Shown: positions 17,769-25,675 of the stretch, one piece after another
How the letters are laid out: the number at the start of each line of letters is the position of its first letter
How positions within the stretch are numbered: the first letter of the stretch is position 1
DNA from: Stenotrophomonas sp. UBA2629
GTDB lineage: Bacteria > Pseudomonadota > Gammaproteobacteria > Xanthomonadales > Xanthomonadaceae
Reading direction: 5' to 3'
Length of the DNA stretch: 64,000 nt
NCBI GenBank assembly: GCA_002359895.1
Contig: DEOB01000011.1
Span: forward strand, 187,203 to 251,202
The notes under the pieces: model-generated
Database searches by the model: none
Seen by the model: only the letters and a program-made list of their open reading frames with translations
What the model was told of the DNA's origin: nothing
Translations under genes and position numbers: made by a program

Positions 17769-20732
17769 ATGGCGATGGATTTCATCCGCATCCGCGGTGC
17801 GCGGACGCACAACCTCAAGAACATCGACCTCGACCTGCCCCGCGACAAATTGATCGTGATCACCGGCTTGTCCGGCTCGGGCAAGTCCTCGTTGGCGTTC
17901 GACACCATCTATGCAGAGGGCCAGCGGCGTTACGTCGAGTCGTTGTCGGCCTATGCGCGGCAATTCCTGAGCGTGATGGAAAAGCCGGATCTGGACCACA
18001 TCGAAGGCCTGTCCCCGGCAATCTCGATCGAGCAGAAATCCACCTCGCACAACCCGCGCTCCACCGTGGGCACCATCACCGAAATCTACGATTACCTGCG
18101 CCTGCTTTACGCCCGCGTCGGCAGCCCCCGCTGCCCGGACCACGGCTACCCGCTGGAAGCGCAGATCGTCAGCCAGATGGTGGACCAGGTGCTGACGTTG
18201 GACCCGGAACAGCGTTACATGCTGCTGGCACCGGTCATCCGTGAGCGCAAGGGCGAGCACGTACAGGTGTTTGACCAACTGCGTGCGCAGGGTTTTGTGC
18301 GCGTGCGTGTGGATGGCGAGCTGTATGAAATTGACGCGGTGCCGGCGCTGACCCTGCGCCAGAAGCACACGATTGAAGCGGTGATTGACCGCTTCCGTCC
18401 GCGCGAGGACATCAAGCAGCGCCTTGCCGAAAGTTTTGAAACCGCGCTGAAGCTGGGCGACGGCATGGCCTCGGTCATGCCGTTGGATGATGCCAACGCG
18501 CCGGCGCAGTTGTTCTCTTCCAAATATTCCTGCCCGGTGTGCGATTACGCGTTGCCGGAGCTGGAGCCGCGTCTGTTTTCGTTCAACTCACCGGTGGGCG
18601 CCTGCCCCGGTTGTGATGGCTTGGGCATGGCAGAATTTTTTGATCCCACGCGCGTCGTGGTGCACCCGGAGCTGTCATTGGCCGCCGGTGCGGTGCGCGG
18701 CTGGGACCGTCGCAATGCGTATTACTTCCAGCTGATTGCTTCGCTGGCCAAGCACTACAAATTCGATGTGGATGCGACGTGGCAGTCACTGCCCGAACAT
18801 GTGCAGAAGGCCGTGCTGTACGGCAGCGGCGAAGACCAGGTGACCTTCACCTACTTCACCGAGGCTGGCGGCCGCAGCCAGCGCAAGCATCGCTTCGAAG
18901 GCATCATCCCCAACCTTGAGCGCCGCTATCGCGAGACCGAATCGCCGGCCGTGCGCGAAGAACTGGCCAAATACATCAGCGCGCGACCGTGCCCGGAGTG
19001 CAAGGGCGCACGTTTGAACAAGGCCGCGCGCAACGTGTTTGTCGCCGACCGCCCGTTGCCGGAAATCGCGGTGATGCCGATTGACGAAGCCAAGCGCTTC
19101 TTCAGTGAATTGTCGTTGCCGGGCTGGCGCGGTGAGATCGCCACCAAGATCGTCAAGGAAATCGGCGAGCGCCTTGGCTTCCTGGTGGATGTGGGCCTGG
19201 ACTACCTCACCATGGAACGCAAAGCCGACACACTTTCCGGTGGCGAGGCGCAGCGTATCCGCTTGGCATCGCAGATTGGTGCCGGTTTGGTCGGTGTGAT
19301 GTACGTGCTGGATGAGCCCTCCATTGGCCTGCACCAGCGCGACAACGAGCGCCTGCTCGGCACCCTCACCCGTCTGCGCGATCTCGGCAATACGGTGATC
19401 GTGGTTGAGCACGATGAAGACGCCATTCGCTTGGCTGATTACGTGTTGGATATCGGCCCCGGCGCCGGTGTGCACGGCGGTGAAATCGTCGGCCAAGGCA
19501 CACTGCAGGACATCCTTGATGCGCCACGCTCACTCACCGGCCAGTACCTGTCGGGCAAGCGCGCCATCGAGATTCCAGCACGCCGCCACAAGGCCAACCC
19601 GAAGATGACGCTGCACCTGCGCGGCGCCTGCGGCAATAACCTCAAAGGCGTGGATCTGGATATCCCTGCCGGCTTGCTGACCTGCGTGACGGGCGTGTCC
19701 GGCTCGGGCAAATCCACGTTGATCAACGACACGCTGTTCTCGCTGGCGGCCAACGAAATCAACGGTGCCTCGCACCCGATTGCGCCGTACAAACAGGTGG
19801 ATGGCCTGGACCTGTTCGACAAGGTGGTGGATATCGACCAGTCACCGATTGGCCGTACCCCACGCTCGAACCCGGCCACCTACACCGGCCTGTTCACGCC
19901 GCTGCGCGAGCTGTATGCCCAGGTACCGGAATCACGCGCACGCGGTTATTCGCCGGGGCGTTTCAGCTTCAACGTGCGTGGTGGCCGCTGTGAAGCCTGC
20001 CAGGGCGATGGCTTGATCAAGGTGGAAATGCACTTCCTGCCGGACGTGTATGTGCCCTGCGATGTCTGCCACGGCAAGCGCTACAACCGCGAGACGCTGG
20101 AAATTCTGTACAAGGGCTACAACATCAACGACGTGCTGGAAATGACGGTCGAAGATGCATTGCGTCTGTTCGAGCCGGTGCCGTCCATTGCGCGCAAGCT
20201 GGAAACGCTGGTGGATGTGGGCCTGAGTTACATCAAGCTGGGCCAGAGCGCGACCACGTTGTCCGGTGGTGAAGCGCAGCGCGTGAAGTTGTCCAAGGAG
20301 CTGTCGCGTCGCGATACCGGCCGCACCCTGTACATCCTCGACGAACCGACCACCGGCCTGCATTTCCACGACATCGAAGCGCTGCTCGGCGTGCTGCACA
20401 AGCTGCGCGACGAGGGCAACACGGTAGTGGTGATCGAGCACAACCTGGACGTGATCAAGACTGCGGACTGGATTGTGGATCTGGGCCCGGAAGGCGGCCA
20501 TCGCGGCGGCACCATTCTGGTGACCGGTACGCCGGAAGACGTGGCGGCACATCCGGATTCGTACACCGGCCAGTTCCTGGCCAAGATGCTGCCATCCACC
20601 AACGCGCGACCGGAGCGCCCCGCCGCCGTGGCCAACAAGCCCGACGCACGCCCGCCGCGCAAGGAAAAACCCGCCAAGAAGACGGCCACCAAGAAAGCCG
20701 CCCCCACCCGCAAGAAGAAGGCTTCGGAATGA
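17769..20732 (+). CDS. uvrA: Excinuclease ABC subunit A
   Basis: A 987-residue DNA-damage sensor of nucleotide excision repair. It has two ABC modules: Walker A at 33-40 (GLSGSGKS) and about 642-649 (GVSGSGKS), signature LSGGEAQR near 488 and 832. Zinc fingers lie at about C255/C258...C278/C281 and C741/C744...C764/C767. ATG 17769 (MAMDFIRIRG) is the family start; the frame extends up to 17700. After the usual end (QFLAKML) a roughly 42-residue Lys/Pro/Ala tail is added (20607-20732). Confidence 0.97.
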   Translation: MAMDFIRIRGARTHNLKNIDLDLPRDKLIVITGLSGSGKSSLAFDTIYAEGQRRYVESLSAYARQFLSVMEKPDLDHIEGLSPAISIEQKSTSHNPRSTVGTITEIYDYLRLLYARVGSPRCPDHGYPLEAQIVSQMVDQVLTLDPEQRYMLLAPVIRERKGEHVQVFDQLRAQGFVRVRVDGELYEIDAVPALTLRQKHTIEAVIDRFRPREDIKQRLAESFETALKLGDGMASVMPLDDANAPAQLFSSKYSCPVCDYALPELEPRLFSFNSPVGACPGCDGLGMAEFFDPTRVVVHPELSLAAGAVRGWDRRNAYYFQLIASLAKHYKFDVDATWQSLPEHVQKAVLYGSGEDQVTFTYFTEAGGRSQRKHRFEGIIPNLERRYRETESPAVREELAKYISARPCPECKGARLNKAARNVFVADRPLPEIAVMPIDEAKRFFSELSLPGWRGEIATKIVKEIGERLGFLVDVGLDYLTMERKADTLSGGEAQRIRLASQIGAGLVGVMYVLDEPSIGLHQRDNERLLGTLTRLRDLGNTVIVVEHDEDAIRLADYVLDIGPGAGVHGGEIVGQGTLQDILDAPRSLTGQYLSGKRAIEIPARRHKANPKMTLHLRGACGNNLKGVDLDIPAGLLTCVTGVSGSGKSTLINDTLFSLAANEINGASHPIAPYKQVDGLDLFDKVVDIDQSPIGRTPRSNPATYTGLFTPLRELYAQVPESRARGYSPGRFSFNVRGGRCEACQGDGLIKVEMHFLPDVYVPCDVCHGKRYNRETLEILYKGYNINDVLEMTVEDALRLFEPVPSIARKLETLVDVGLSYIKLGQSATTLSGGEAQRVKLSKELSRRDTGRTLYILDEPTTGLHFHDIEALLGVLHKLRDEGNTVVVIEHNLDVIKTADWIVDLGPEGGHRGGTILVTGTPEDVAAHPDSYTGQFLAKMLPSTNARPERPAAVANKPDARPPRKEKPAKKTATKKAAPTRKKKASE

Positions 20733-21136
20733 GCAGCGAACACAAGCAACTGGCCCGCGTGCCGATCAGCGTGCGTTGGCGCGACATGGACTCCATGGGC
20801 CACGTCAACAACGCAAAGTACGTCTCCTATCTGGAAGAAGCCCGCGTGCGCTGGATGCTGGGCGTGGAAGGCATCGCCATGACCGACCGCATCGCGCCGG
20901 TGGTGGCCAACACCAACATCAACTACCGCCTGCCCATCGTGTGGCCCAACGACATCGTCGTTGAATTGTTTGTCGAACGCTTGGGCAACAGCAGCGTCAC
21001 CATCGGCCACCGCATCGTTGACCAACAGGACGACAGCAAGCTGTATTCCGACGGCAACGTGGTGGTGGTGTGGATGGATACGCACACCGGCAAAAGCGCG
21101 CCGCTGCCTGAGGCTGTCCGGGCTGCTTCGATCTGA
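20729..21136 (+). CDS. Acyl-CoA thioesterase, 4HBT hotdog family
   Basis: A 135-residue single hotdog domain. RWRDMDSMGHVNNAKYVSYLEEAR holds the catalytic Asp of the 4-hydroxybenzoyl-CoA thioesterase/YbgC group. It overlaps the uvrA stop by four bases (ATGA), so it is translated from the uvrA message. The substrate cannot be inferred; coupling to a repair gene looks accidental. Confidence 0.85.
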   Translation: MSSEHKQLARVPISVRWRDMDSMGHVNNAKYVSYLEEARVRWMLGVEGIAMTDRIAPVVANTNINYRLPIVWPNDIVVELFVERLGNSSVTIGHRIVDQQDDSKLYSDGNVVVVWMDTHTGKSAPLPEAVRAASI

Positions 21137-21145
21137 TCTACTCCG

Positions 21146-21173
21146 GCCCCTCCCCCGCACGCGGGAGAGGGGC
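21146..21173. repeat. Hairpin repeat, possible terminator
   Basis: GCCCCTCCCCCGC-AC-GCGGGAGAGGGGC, one mismatch in 13 pairs. It matches the hairpin part of the repeats at 15447 and 62149. It lies just after the thioesterase and may end the uvrA transcript, though no T-run follows. Confidence 0.65.
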
Positions 21174-21223
21174 TTGAGCTGCAGTTGCGGGCATGGCGAT
21201 GACCTGCCCGCCGACGCGCTGCC

Positions 21224-21756
21224 TTACTTCAGCGCGACCTTCGGAAAGTCCACCGGCACATCCAGCGCCACGTTGATGTAGTTGGTGAAGAGATTCAGCG
21301 CAACGTGCGCGAGAATCTCCACGATCTGTCCATCGTCAAATCCTGCCGCACGCAGTTGCGCGACATCGGCATCGCTGACCTGTGCGCGCTGCTCCACCAC
21401 CTTCAGTGCGAATGTCAGTGCGGCGGCGGTGCGCGCATCGTCGGAATGTCCCGCCTGCGCCGCCGTCATTTCATCGACGGATGCACCGGCGTTCTGGCCG
21501 AGCACGGTATGCGCGGCAAGGCAGTACTCACAGCGGTTGCGGTTGGCGATGGCCACGGCGATCTGCTCGCCGAGCTTGGCACCCAGGGTGCCGCCAGCCA
21601 ATGCACCGAAGCCTGCCCACATGCTCTGCAGCGCGGCCGGCGAATTGGCAACGGCCTTGAACATGTTCGGGGTGGCGCCGAAGGCCTGATGAACCTGCGC
21701 CAGCAGCGGCTGGCTGGCAGCAGGGGCGGATTGGATTGAATGCTGACACGTGACAT
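21224..21756 (-). pseudogene. Carboxymuconolactone decarboxylase/AhpD-like gene with disrupted start frame
   Basis: The minus frame ending at 21224 encodes an AhpD-like domain with the redox motif CEYCLAAHT and a normal C-terminus. The expected ATG at 21756, preceded by AGGAG at ideal spacing, reads MSRVSIQS and then leaves this frame: the pentamer GGATT (plus strand) is present twice at 21728-21737. Removing one copy joins MSRVSIQS directly to APAASQPLLAQVHQAF in the domain frame. In the domain frame no ATG/GTG/TTG exists until ATG 21664, which would drop about 28 residues. So it is either a frameshift mutant, a slippage-controlled gene, or a sequencing error. Confidence 0.65.
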
Positions 21757-21828
21757 GGCGATCTCCTGATCGTTGCGGGGAGTGAAGCGACTCAAGGCGT
21801 TGTGCCCGTGACGCCAGTGTCAGCCACC

Positions 21829-21857
21829 CGTACGAATGATTTGATACGATTCGTACG
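21829..21857. promoter_or_regulatory. Palindromic operator candidate
   Basis: CGTACGAAT (21829-21837), 11 bases, then ATTCGTACG (21849-21857): a perfect 9-bp inverted repeat between the divergent AhpD-like gene and the AraC regulator. It lies 22 bases before the regulator ATG, so it probably controls both promoters. Confidence 0.6.
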
Positions 21858-21879
21858 TCAAACACATCAATTCATACCA

Positions 21880-22758
21880 ATGAGCGCCACACCTCCCGTT
21901 GACCGGCTGGCCGGCATCCTGGAGACCTTCCGGTTCCAGGCGCAGTTGCATCATTCCGGGCCGCTGTGCGGGTTGACCACCTTTGATGCGGGCAGCGGCC
22001 ACGCGTATCTGCATGTGCTGCGGCGGGGGCAGCTGGAAGTGAGCCACCCGGGCAGTCGCGAGCTGCCACCGTCGATGCACTTCGACGTGCCCACCCTGCT
22101 TTTCTACCCGCGTCCCCTCACCCACCGCTTCCATAATCCACCTCGGGATGGCGCGGATTTCACCTGTGCGCGGCTGGATTTCGATGGCGGCATAGCCCAT
22201 CCACTCGTGCGAGGCTTGCCCTCGCTCATCGCCTTGCCACTGACGCGGATAGCGGGGCTGGAAATGGCGCTGGCGCTTCTGTTCTCTGAAACCGACCAGG
22301 TTCGCTGCGGGCAACGACTGCTCGCCAACCGGCTGTTCGAAGTGGTGGTGATCCAACTGCTGCGCTGGCTGCTTGATCACCCACAGGAGGCGGGAATCCA
22401 CCCCGGCTTCATCACCGGGTTGTCAGACCCCCGGCTGTCGCGCGCACTGGTGGCCATCCACGATTTCCCGGGCAAGCCATGGACGCTCACGCGCATGGCC
22501 GAACGTGCCGGCATGTCGCGCACCGTGTTTGCCAACAGCTTTCGCGAGCGGGTTGGGCAGACGCCGGCGGACTATCTGGCGGACTGGCGGATTGCGCTGG
22601 CCCAGCGCGGCCTGCGGCAGGGCAAGCCGATCAAGATCCTTGCCGACGAACTGGGCTATGCAAATGCTTCGGCGCTGTCGCGGGTGTTCACCGCGCGGAC
22701 CGGCAACTCACCGCGCCAGTGGCTGAAACAAAGCAGCGACGGCGGCAACGAGACCTGA
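21880..22758 (+). CDS. AraC family transcriptional regulator
   Basis: A 292-residue regulator with an N-terminal cupin-like sensor domain (about 1-170) and a C-terminal double helix-turn-helix: TLTRMAERAGMSRTVFANSFRERVGQTPADYL and IKILADELGYANASALSRVFTARTGNSPRQW regions, about 190-285. ATG 21880 (MSATPPVDRLAG) is chosen; the frame is open up to 21802. It is divergent from the AhpD-like gene, which in this family arrangement is commonly its target. Confidence 0.9.
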   Translation: MSATPPVDRLAGILETFRFQAQLHHSGPLCGLTTFDAGSGHAYLHVLRRGQLEVSHPGSRELPPSMHFDVPTLLFYPRPLTHRFHNPPRDGADFTCARLDFDGGIAHPLVRGLPSLIALPLTRIAGLEMALALLFSETDQVRCGQRLLANRLFEVVVIQLLRWLLDHPQEAGIHPGFITGLSDPRLSRALVAIHDFPGKPWTLTRMAERAGMSRTVFANSFRERVGQTPADYLADWRIALAQRGLRQGKPIKILADELGYANASALSRVFTARTGNSPRQWLKQSSDGGNET

Positions 22759-22764
22759 GCCGCA

Positions 22765-22783
22765 CAGCCCGCCTACCGGGCTG
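22765..22783. terminator. Weak terminator-like hairpin
   Basis: CAGCCCG-CCTAC-CGGGCTG between the convergent AraC and copper chaperone genes. No T-run follows, so the role is uncertain. Confidence 0.4.
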
Positions 22784-22797
22784 CGCGCGGCGGAATG

Positions 22798-23250
22798 CTA
22801 CGGCCGCGCCGGCGCGTCGCGACGCACCTGCAGCATGCCGTCCACTTTGCGACCGTCTTCCAGGCTCAGCCGCAGCGGCACCTGCGCACCTTCTTTCAGC
22901 GCCACTTCCGGCTGCATCAACATCAGATGCAGGCCACCAGGACGCAGCGTCACCGCAGTGCCGGCAGCCACCGGCAGACGCGCCACCTCCCGCATGCGGC
23001 TGATGCCCTGCACCACCGTGGTTTCATGCAGCGACACCTCGGCAAAGGCCCGGCTGCCTGCTGCCACAACCACCACATCAGCGCTGCAATCGTTGCGAAG
23101 CTGCGCGTAGCCGGCGGTCATCGGCATGGCACCGGGCAACAAGCGGACCCATCCATCCGTGATGGTCACGCAGTTTGGCGCGGGCGTTGCCGCTCCCGCC
23201 TCGAACGCACACAGCGCCAACAATACCCACGCGAATGGTTTGGTTATCAT
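22798..23250 (-). CDS. Periplasmic copper chaperone PCu(A)C
   Basis: A 150-residue secreted protein. The spacing of its metal ligands fits the PCu(A)C consensus H-X10-M-X21-H-X-M exactly (His of LHETT, Met of SRM, then HLM). ATG 23250 gives a signal peptide ending near GAA; the longer open frame to 23472 overlaps the divergent hydratase and is rejected. The family delivers Cu(I) to cytochrome oxidases in the periplasm. It is transcribed alone, away from the enoyl-CoA hydratase, with only 37 bases between the starts. Confidence 0.9.
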   Translation of the reverse strand: MITKPFAWVLLALCAFEAGAATPAPNCVTITDGWVRLLPGAMPMTAGYAQLRNDCSADVVVVAAGSRAFAEVSLHETTVVQGISRMREVARLPVAAGTAVTLRPGGLHLMLMQPEVALKEGAQVPLRLSLEDGRKVDGMLQVRRDAPARP

Positions 23251-23287
23251 CGAAGCCACGACTCCCTGCCGTATGAGAATCCGCAGC

Positions 23288-24070
23288 ATGACCACGCTTA
23301 TCGAAGTGATCAACCATGGCCCCATCCGCGAGCTGCGCCTGGCGCGACCGCCGGTCAACGCGCTGGATACCGAATTGTGCCGCGCTCTGATCGCCGCGTT
23401 GAACCACGCAATGAACGAGGAAGTGCGCGGCATCGTGCTGTCCGGCAGCGAGCGCATTTTCACCGGCGGCATGGATGTGCCGTATCTGCTGCGTCACGGC
23501 GATGACAAGCACAAGCTGCTGGACAGCTGGCAGGCATTCTTCGGCGCGGCACGTGCGCTGGCCGAAAGCCGTATCCCCGTGGTGGCCGCACTCACCGGTC
23601 ATTCGCCGGCCGGCGGTTGCGTGCTGGCGCTGTGCTGCGATTACCGGGTGATGGCGCGCAGTGTTGATCCGGCCAAGCCCTATGTCATCGGCCTGAATGA
23701 AGTGCAGGTGGGGCTGGTCGCACCCGAAGGCATCCAGCGCCTGATGCGGCGCGTGGTCGGCTCGCACCGTGCCGGCGTGCTGCTGGCGGGCGGGCAGTTG
23801 GTCAGCGCCGAGCGCGCATTGGAAATTGGCCTGGTGGACGAGTTGGCCGACGGTGCCGCCGAGGTGGTGGCGACCTCCATCGCCTGGCTGCAGGCCCAGC
23901 TGAGGCTTCCGCAGCAGCCGATGCAGCAGACCCGCGCCATCGCCCGTGCCGATCTGCACGAAGCCATGCAGCCGGAACACATCCAGCTCGACCGCTTTGT
24001 CGAGGCCTGGTATTCGGCCGATGCGCAGGCCGCCTTGCAGGCACTGGCTGCACGCTTGGGCAAAAGCTGA
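23288..24070 (+). CDS. Enoyl-CoA hydratase/isomerase family protein
   Basis: A 260-residue crotonase-fold protein. The oxyanion-hole segments are SERIFTGGMDVPYL and ALTGHSPAGGCVLALCCDYRVMA; the residue usually acting as catalytic Glu is not obvious, so it may be an isomerase or a non-standard member. ATG 23288 (MTTLIEV) is preferred, with ATG 23273 possible. It is preceded by the divergent copper chaperone and followed by a large hairpin. Confidence 0.85.
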   Translation: MTTLIEVINHGPIRELRLARPPVNALDTELCRALIAALNHAMNEEVRGIVLSGSERIFTGGMDVPYLLRHGDDKHKLLDSWQAFFGAARALAESRIPVVAALTGHSPAGGCVLALCCDYRVMARSVDPAKPYVIGLNEVQVGLVAPEGIQRLMRRVVGSHRAGVLLAGGQLVSAERALEIGLVDELADGAAEVVATSIAWLQAQLRLPQQPMQQTRAIARADLHEAMQPEHIQLDRFVEAWYSADAQAALQALAARLGKS

Positions 24071-24087
24071 CAGCACGCGCCAGAAGC

Positions 24088-24130
24088 CGGGAACCCGTCA
24101 TCACAAGGGCCAGCGCCCGACGGGTTCCCG
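24088..24130 (+). terminator. Nested-hairpin terminator candidate
   Basis: An outer perfect 12-bp stem CGGGAACCCGTC / GACGGGTTCCCG encloses 19 bases that contain a second stem GGGC-CAGC-GCCC. CTTTGTCC follows, a weak T-run. It is 17 bases past the hydratase stop. Confidence 0.55.
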
Positions 24131-24168
24131 CTTTGTCCTCCAGCACGCCCCCACCTTCGCGCCTCCCC

Positions 24169-24174
24169 TATAAT
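24169..24174 (+). promoter_or_regulatory. -10 element of the tesB promoter
   Basis: A consensus TATAAT 29 bases before the tesB start, followed by CGCG. No good -35 is visible 16-18 bases upstream. The 11-mer CTATAATCGCG recurs before the glycine riboswitch at 58827. Confidence 0.6.
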
Positions 24175-24203
24175 CGCGGCCAGTTAAACCGAAGGCCGCC
24201 GAC

Positions 24204-25100
24204 TTGTCCGTCAATGCTGAACCCGTCGTACCCGAGCTGATCGAGCTGCTGTCGCTGGAGCGGCTGGAGGACAACCTGTTCCGTGGCCAGAGCCGCGACA
24301 TCGGCACCAAGTACGTGTTCGGCGGGCAGGTACTGGGCCAAGCGCTGGCCGCCGCCCAGGCCACCATCGACAACGGCCGCCATGTGCACTCGCTGCATGC
24401 GTACTTTCTGCGTGCCGGCAACATCGACCACCCCATCATTTACGACGTTGACCGCACGCGCGATGGCGGCAGCTTTTCCGTACGCCGCGTCACCGCGATC
24501 CAGCATGGCAAGGTGATTTTTTTCTGTGCCGCGTCGTTCCAGCAGGCCGAGCGTGGTGCCGAGCATCAGCACAAGATGCCGGAAGTTCCACAACCCGAAG
24601 ACATCGAACCCAACCGCCCGGTGCCGGCCGATGTGCTCGAACGCCTGCCGGTGAAAGTGCAGCGTTGGCTTTCGCGCGGCGGCCCGTTCGAGTTCCGCCA
24701 CGTATACCCGCGCGACGAACTCACCCCGCCCAAGCGCCCGCCGTATCACCAGGTGTGGCTGCGGTTGAACGAGAAAGTCGGCGACGCGCCGGAGCTGCAT
24801 CAGGCGTTGCTGGCATATGCATCCGATTTCCACCTGCTGGGCACCGCCACGTTTCCGCATGGCATCAGCTATTACCAGCCGCATGTGCAGATGGCCTCAC
24901 TGGACCACGCCATCTGGTTCCACCGCCCGTTCCGCGTGGACGATTGGCTGTTGTATTCGCTGGACAGCCCGAGCGCGCAGGATGCGCGTGGCCTGGCGCG
25001 CGGCCAGTTCTTCACCCGCGATGGCGTGCTGGTAGCCAGCACCGCGCAGGAAGGGCTTATCCGGGTAACCCCGGACGACACCAACACGAGCAAGGGCTGA
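24204..25100 (+). CDS. tesB: Acyl-CoA thioesterase II
   Basis: A 298-residue double-hotdog thioesterase that hydrolyses medium- and long-chain acyl-CoA. SRDIGTKYVFGGQVLGQAL and SLDHAIWFHRPFRVDDWLLY are family blocks, the latter with the catalytic Asp. No ATG exists near the N-terminus; the TTG at 24204 (MSVNAEPVVPELIELL) gives the family length and lies just after a TATAAT box. The downstream DUF2007-like gene starts three bases after its stop. Confidence 0.93.
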   Translation: MSVNAEPVVPELIELLSLERLEDNLFRGQSRDIGTKYVFGGQVLGQALAAAQATIDNGRHVHSLHAYFLRAGNIDHPIIYDVDRTRDGGSFSVRRVTAIQHGKVIFFCAASFQQAERGAEHQHKMPEVPQPEDIEPNRPVPADVLERLPVKVQRWLSRGGPFEFRHVYPRDELTPPKRPPYHQVWLRLNEKVGDAPELHQALLAYASDFHLLGTATFPHGISYYQPHVQMASLDHAIWFHRPFRVDDWLLYSLDSPSAQDARGLARGQFFTRDGVLVASTAQEGLIRVTPDDTNTSKG

Positions 25101-25103
25101 GCC

Positions 25104-25616
25104 ATGCGTAAGATTTTCAGCAGCCAGCGCGTCGAAAACGCCGAAGGCGTGGCGCAGATGCTGCGCGATGCCGGCATCGAAGTGCGCGTCACCAATGGCC
25201 GCTCGTACCAGAGCAAGCGCCGTGGCCAGTTCAGTTATCTGGATAAACACGATGGCACCAACCAGCCCGCCGTGTGGGTGGTGAGCGCCAACGACCAACC
25301 GCGCGCGCGCGAAATTCTGCGTGACGCGCGCCTGCTCGACACCACCCGGCGCGACCATCCCACCGCCGAGTACGCCTTCAGCGACGCACCGGCACAAAGC
25401 AACGGCCGCAGCTGGGCGTGGCGCATCCGTATTGCCCTGTTGCTGGTGATTGCCGGCGTGGCCCTGGTCATCATGCTGCGCCATCGCAGCGCGCCCGTGC
25501 CGCCGGTTGCAGCCCCACAACAGCAGGCGCAGCCCGCGCCGGTGCAGACACAGGAAGAGGAAGAAGTCCGCGTGCGCATCGAGCCCAGCGCAACGTCGCC
25601 GGCCCCGGTCAAATAA
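25104..25616 (+). CDS. DUF2007-like single-pass membrane protein
   Basis: A 170-residue protein. Residues 1-90 resemble the DUF2007 (putative signal-transducing) fold: IFSSQRVENAEGVAQMLRDAGIEV followed by VWVVSANDQPRAREIL. A membrane helix lies at about 108-128 (IRIALLLVIAGVALVIMLRH), and the tail is Pro/Gln-rich with an EEEE run. It starts three bases after tesB and 59 bases before the sigma factor, so all three may be co-transcribed. The function is unknown; it should face the cytoplasm with its N-terminal domain. Confidence 0.75.
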   Translation: MRKIFSSQRVENAEGVAQMLRDAGIEVRVTNGRSYQSKRRGQFSYLDKHDGTNQPAVWVVSANDQPRAREILRDARLLDTTRRDHPTAEYAFSDAPAQSNGRSWAWRIRIALLLVIAGVALVIMLRHRSAPVPPVAAPQQQAQPAPVQTQEEEEVRVRIEPSATSPAPVK

Positions 25617-25675
25617 GGCCGGTCACATTTGGCCAGCGCGCGCGTCATGTACTGCATACCCAAGGGGAATTGCCC

